Source: JAFAXD01 sp035472475 (GTDB taxonomy: Bacteria > Pseudomonadota > Alphaproteobacteria > Rhizobiales > Xanthobacteraceae). Taken from it: DNA of 18,179 nt. Position 1 is the first letter of the stretch. The number at the start of each line of letters is the position of its first letter. This document shows, piece by piece, positions 15,220 to 18,179 of the stretch. Where the stretch lies: contig DATIPA010000014.1 of NCBI GenBank assembly GCA_035472475.1, forward strand, positions 1-18,179. Direction: 5' to 3'. Under the pieces are notes generated by a model that had not been told where the DNA came from, did no database searches, and saw nothing but the letters and a program-made list of their open reading frames with translations. Position numbers and translations under genes: made by a program.

Positions 15220-17015
15220 TCGATCGCGACGTGCGCGTAGGCGTCCCAGCCGGCGTCCGAATTGGCGATCGCGACCCGCGCGGTACTCCGGCGCGCGAGC
15301 CGCATCGTGTCCCGCCAATCATCGCCGTCGAACAGCGAACTCGCCGTGTAGGCGTAGCCGTGCGCCCAGCGATTGACCGTGATGGCCGCGATGTCGCGCC
15401 CGCTGGTGAACCCGCCGGGGCCGAGCATCCGGTCGAGCTCATCGCGGATGCGGTCCTCGAAGTCCGCGAAGGTCATCGACAGCATGCTCTGGCGGCCGAC
15501 CCGAAACTGTTCGCGCGCGTCGAGCCCCTGGTTGGGCGCACTTGGCACATGCACGAGGTGCAGACAGATCGGCTCGGCCGGATCGCGCGCGCAGCGATAA
15601 CCGCCGAGCGACACCGGGAAGTCGAGCTTGACGTTGCAGTGAAACGACATCGGCGCCGAGATCGCGTGCACGCCGAGCGCAACCCACGGGCGCCAGTCGC
15701 GCACCAGCACATTTGTATAGACGAGTGGCGTGCGCACGTTACGGGCAAGCGCGGCGCGCTGCTCCGCGGGCAATTGCGGCATCAGATAGGGAATCATGGC
15801 GTGGAAGCACGCCAGCACGGCCTGCCGCGCCGCGACCTTGCGAACGCGCCCGTCGCGCACATAGCCAATCAGCACCTGATCGGGCGTCTCCTGCACGCTC
15901 ACGCAAGTTGCGTCGAGCCGAACGCGAATGTTTCCGTCGGTGTCGAGCCGGCCGTAGTCGAACGGCGCCTCGACGATGTCTTCCATCGTGTCGCCGGGGG
16001 CGACGCCGGGAACGAGCGCACGTACCAGAAGGCGGGCGAGAGCCGCGTTGCCATCCGGGAAATGATAGATGTAGGGCTCATCCCAAGCCGGATTGCGATC
16101 ATCCGGCAAGCCAAGGCCCTGGAAACCCGGATAGCCGAAGTCGCGCACGTCCGCTGCCGCCACCGCGTCACAACCGACGCCAAAGAACCCCAGCGTGCGC
16201 CCTTGAAAGCAGTTGGCGGCTTCCTCGCTCAGGCCGTAGATCTTGATCAAATAGTCGCGGTAGCTCGTCGATTTGAGAATCTGCTGCTTCTCCTCGATGG
16301 TCCGGTCCGGCAGCGGATCGCGCTTGTCCTCATAAAGCGGCACAAGCTGCGCCTTGCTCGCCTCCGACACCGGATAGCGCGCGATCAACTCCGCGACCGA
16401 GGTGGCGGCCTTTACCGAGGCGCTCCCAAGGCCCGTGGCGTCTCCGACAACAAGCGCGTCGCGGCCAAATGCCTCGCGGGCGAAGAACAGGCCGCGCGCA
16501 AGACCGAGCGATCCATAGAGGTTACGGTCGAACGCGGTGTCAAAGCGCACGAGGTCGATGCCGAGTTCGCGCACGAGATCCTTTGCCGCCGGGCTGTACA
16601 AGGTCTTTGGCGACTGCATCGACTCGCTGCCGCCGTAACCGATGATTCGGCGGCCGCCGAGCGTGAACTCGTTGCGCTTGGCGTGGCCGCCGAAATCATC
16701 ATGATTGTCGAGGATCAGGATACGGGCCTGGCGACCGACCGCGCTTCGGTAGAACCACGCCGCTGCGAGACCGCTGATGCCGCCGCCGACAATGACCAGA
16801 TCGTAGCTCTCCTCTGCTGCCAGGTTGTCGACCCGAAAGGTTGCGCCCTCGCGCGCGAAAGCGTGCGCGGTTTCGAACGAGCCCGGATGATCACCGCGCA
16901 GTCCGGTCAGCGCCGGAGGATAGCGGGCAGGTTGCGCGAAGATCTGCGCCGCCGGCGTCAGGCCGGATGCGACGGCGAGGGCAACACCGTCAAGGAAGTC
17001 GCGCCGCGTAAGCAT
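15183..17015 (-). CDS. Tat-exported FAD-dependent oxidoreductase, spermidine-dehydrogenase-like
   Basis: This 610-residue protein starts with a twin-arginine signal (TRRDFLDG, then a hydrophobic run to about residue 27), so it is likely exported folded with cofactor. The Rossmann motif DLVIVGGGISGLAAAWFYR (72-90) and the following ILDNHDDFGGHAKRNEF are diagnostic of NAD(P)/FAD amine-oxidase-type enzymes. The C-terminal region (NRWAHGYAYTASSLFD and ARVAIANSDAGWDAYAHVAIDQ) holds the second flavin contact. It resembles bacterial spermidine dehydrogenases, which cleave polyamines to aldehydes; the exact amine substrate is inferred. It is the last gene of a minus-strand group after META-domain and RidA genes, 78 bases after RidA. 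Its 3' end overlaps the permease gene by 37 bases. Confidence 0.83.
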   Translation of the reverse strand: MLTRRDFLDGVALAVASGLTPAAQIFAQPARYPPALTGLRGDHPGSFETAHAFAREGATFRVDNLAAEESYDLVIVGGGISGLAAAWFYRSAVGRQARILILDNHDDFGGHAKRNEFTLGGRRIIGYGGSESMQSPKTLYSPAAKDLVRELGIDLVRFDTAFDRNLYGSLGLARGLFFAREAFGRDALVVGDATGLGSASVKAATSVAELIARYPVSEASKAQLVPLYEDKRDPLPDRTIEEKQQILKSTSYRDYLIKIYGLSEEAANCFQGRTLGFFGVGCDAVAAADVRDFGYPGFQGLGLPDDRNPAWDEPYIYHFPDGNAALARLLVRALVPGVAPGDTMEDIVEAPFDYGRLDTDGNIRVRLDATCVSVQETPDQVLIGYVRDGRVRKVAARQAVLACFHAMIPYLMPQLPAEQRAALARNVRTPLVYTNVLVRDWRPWVALGVHAISAPMSFHCNVKLDFPVSLGGYRCARDPAEPICLHLVHVPSAPNQGLDAREQFRVGRQSMLSMTFADFEDRIRDELDRMLGPGGFTSGRDIAAITVNRWAHGYAYTASSLFDGDDWRDTMRLARRSTARVAIANSDAGWDAYAHVAIDQADRAVRELLQ

Positions 17016-17030
17016 GGCAAGACCAGATAA

Positions 17031-17092
17031 CAGGAATCGGGCGTTAGGAAACAGGCAATCCCCGACACCTGACGCCCGTTTCCTGATTCCTG
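17031..17092. repeat. Nested inverted-repeat element between ridA-like and oxidoreductase genes
   Basis: Left arm elements CAGGAATC (17031-17038), GGGCGT (17039-17044) and AGGAAAC (17046-17052) all recur inverted on the right: ACGCCC (17072-17077), GTTTCCT (17078-17084) and GATTCCTG (17085-17092). Inner CAGG (17052-17055) and CCTG (17068-17071) also pair. The order of the two inner pieces is swapped, so alternative foldings are possible. It fills nearly the whole 78-base gap. It may be a mobile intergenic palindrome or an mRNA processing/attenuation structure. There is no U-run. Confidence 0.6.
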
Positions 17093-17093
17093 A

Positions 17094-17522
17094 TCACGGC
17101 ACGTAGCCGATCGCCTCGACCTCAAGGCCGCAATCCATCGGCGTCCGTCCGGCCTGCATGCGGGTACGCGCCGGCAATGCGTCCTGACTGGAAAAATAGC
17201 TGCGGTAGATTCGATCGAACTCTTCCTGCTGACGCTGGTCCTTCAACCACACGATGACCTTGAGCAGGCAGTCCATGTTGGAGCCGGCTGCCTCGACCAA
17301 TTTCTTCATGTGATCCATCACGATGCGCACCTGCCGCTCGAACGGCACGTCCGGGAACGGCGGAATTGGTTGCCCGGCCGCTCGGGCCGCGCGCAGCTTG
17401 GCGGCATAGTCCGCGTCGAACGGCGGCAGTCCGGAAATGTAGATCATGTTGCCGTGGCGTACGCACAGGTTGAACGGGCCGGCCGTTTCCGGAACATCAG
17501 CTTTGATCACTTGCTTATGCAT
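17094..17522 (-). CDS. RidA family protein (YjgF/YER057c/UK114)
   Basis: This 142-residue protein of the RidA family is a small trimeric enzyme; canonical RidA hydrolyses reactive enamine/imine intermediates and releases ammonia. Visible features are LCVRHGNMIYISGLPP (19-34), DCLLKVIVWLKD (84-95), PARTRMQAG (117-125) with Arg119 at the place of the catalytic arginine, and LEVEAIGYVP at the end. About a dozen extra residues, Pro/Ala-rich, lie between the first strands (about 40-58) compared with classic RidA, so it belongs to a divergent Rid subgroup. GGAGG lies 5 bases before the ATG. The frame runs open upstream to 17765 but overlaps the META gene there. It is flanked by META-domain and FAD amine-oxidase-like genes, apparently co-transcribed. 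Confidence 0.9.
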   Translation of the reverse strand: MHKQVIKADVPETAGPFNLCVRHGNMIYISGLPPFDADYAAKLRAARAAGQPIPPFPDVPFERQVRIVMDHMKKLVEAAGSNMDCLLKVIVWLKDQRQQEEFDRIYRSYFSSQDALPARTRMQAGRTPMDCGLEVEAIGYVP

Positions 17523-17548
17523 TTTCGCCTCCGACGCGCCTGCCGCTG

Positions 17549-17956
17549 CTAGTTCGTATGCAACCTGAACCTCAGCTCTTTCGCCCCGTCCATAACCAGG
17601 CTTTCCCCCTCCCAACGCCAACGCGTGACCTGAGCGAGCGCCGCGGCGAGATCGTCGTCGGCCTGCGCGCGCTCCGGGGCACAGGGCCGATCGGTCTTCT
17701 CGCCGGTCGAGATGGTGATGGCGTCGGCGCTGACGATGGCACGGCCTTGCATCGTGTTGCACCACAGATCGATCGCGGCCATGCCGTCAGAGTCGATTTC
17801 GACACCGGGGATGCGCTTCGAACCCTTCATTGGCCGGGTGTCGAGCAGCAGTTCGCGGCCGAACGGAAACTCTTCATTCGCCGAGGGACGGCTCGCCCAC
17901 ACAGCGCAGAGCAGGACGCCGAGCGCAAGCGCGCAGCCAACTCGTTTCTGATGCAT
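17549..17956 (-). CDS. META/HslJ-like domain secreted protein
   Basis: This 135-residue protein has a signal peptide (hydrophobic run 6-21, cleavage probably after RPSA near 26). The mature part starts FPFGRELLLDTRPMKGSKRIP. It then has a META-domain-like pattern: GMAAIDLWCNTMQG (58-71), ITISTGEKTDRPCAPE (80-95), a helix ALAQVTRWRW, and the last strand KELRFRL. The two cysteines Cys66 and Cys92 occupy the positions seen in HslJ-like proteins and may form a disulfide. The family is envelope-located with unclear biochemical function; HslJ is linked to novobiocin resistance in E. coli. GAGG lies 7 bases before ATG 17956. A longer frame to 18061 lacks this site. It is first of an apparent three-gene minus-strand operon; RidA starts 26 bases after its stop. 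Confidence 0.78.
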   Translation of the reverse strand: MHQKRVGCALALGVLLCAVWASRPSANEEFPFGRELLLDTRPMKGSKRIPGVEIDSDGMAAIDLWCNTMQGRAIVSADAITISTGEKTDRPCAPERAQADDDLAAALAQVTRWRWEGESLVMDGAKELRFRLHTN

Positions 17957-18105
17957 TGGGAATCCTCGACGATGTGCCGGTCTCGAATGCCAGCATAATG
18001 TCGGCCGCGCAAGCGTCATTGCGGCAGTCGTGCTTCCTGCCTTTTGGAGCGGTCGTCGCAAGTTCGGTCGGGCTCACAATTGCGTGCGGGCGGCTGCAAA
18101 GTCGC

Positions 18106-18128
18106 GGCGCCGGGCTTATGGTGGCGCC
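18106..18128 (+). other. Weak hairpin upstream of the right-edge gene
   Basis: Two copies of the self-complementary hexamer GGCGCC (18106-18111 and 18123-18128) can pair across an 11-base loop, 24 bases before the start of the next gene. High GC makes such matches common. Apart from this, the 196-base gap 17957-18152 between divergent genes shows no promoter pair I would stand behind. Confidence 0.25.
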
Positions 18129-18152
18129 TCCCGTCAAGGCAGGGGTCGCTCC

Positions 18153-18179
18153 ATGGATCAGCGCGTCATCAATCTCTAC
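18153..18179 (+). CDS. Start of a new gene, possibly dienelactone hydrolase family (partial)
   Basis: Nine codons are visible (MDQRVINLY) before the window ends. An AGGGG ribosome site lies 7 bases before the ATG. From memory, several Bradyrhizobium dienelactone hydrolase-family proteins begin with a very similar peptide, which is the only basis for the product suggestion. Too little is visible to confirm. Confidence 0.4.

Noticed and set aside
15174..17030. 618-codon open frame on the plus strand
   Set aside because: Exactly antisense to the Tat-FAD oxidoreductase, whose motifs are unmistakable; the plus-strand product is Arg/Ala/His-rich with no recognisable domain.

Overview
The window reads as chromosomal DNA of a high-GC alphaproteobacterium of the Hyphomicrobiales (Rhizobiales), probably near Bradyrhizobium, Rhodopseudomonas or Pseudolabrys. 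The basis is the hisS-hisZ-hisG order, a groESL operon with a CIRCE-like operator, a DUF2076 protein, a HisZ-dependent HisG, and heavily G/C-ending codons that leave long meaningless antisense reading frames. No species call is possible from sequence reading alone. I see no insertion sequence, prophage, tRNA, rRNA or CRISPR array.

Layout. 1-2412 (+): the end of hisS, then hisZ and hisG overlapping by 4 bases (histidyl-tRNA charging and the first step of histidine synthesis). 2452-4981: a GtrA-like membrane protein (-), divergent from a polyprenyl-phosphate-type glycosyltransferase and a ChbG/YdjC (HpnK/NaxD-like) deacetylase (+). Together they look like a small system making a lipid-linked, possibly deacetylated, sugar for the envelope. 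5108-5851 (+): a DUF2076 protein. 5922-6720 (-): two separately transcribed paralogues of a 110-residue secreted protein family I do not recognise. They are bracketed by a strong convergent hairpin and a clear intrinsic terminator. 6913-7503 (-): a YkgJ-type cysteine-cluster protein, divergent from a short MetE-like zinc alkyltransferase (7573-8754, +). 8761-9240 (-): a small lipoprotein of unknown function. 9515-11474 (+): groES-groEL behind a promoter and a degenerate CIRCE, ended by a GNRA-capped terminator.

11590-15219 (+) is an apparent three-gene operon: a secreted acetamidase/formamidase-family protein with a duplicated C-terminal subdomain, a TroA/ZnuA-type metal-binding protein that lacks canonical metal ligands, and an ABC-3 permease with an extra ~170-residue membrane-anchored tail. 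No ATPase gene is present. It converges on, and overlaps by 37 bases, a second apparent operon on the minus strand (17956 down to 15183): a META/HslJ-like secreted protein, a RidA-family protein and a Tat-exported FAD oxidoreductase resembling spermidine dehydrogenase. The last 27 bases open a new plus-strand gene, possibly a dienelactone hydrolase.

The most interesting points are the amidase/odd metal transporter operon, the GtrA-GT2-deacetylase module, the duplicated small secreted family, and the RidA/amine-oxidase pairing. Each is an inference from domain content and gene spacing, not a demonstrated function.
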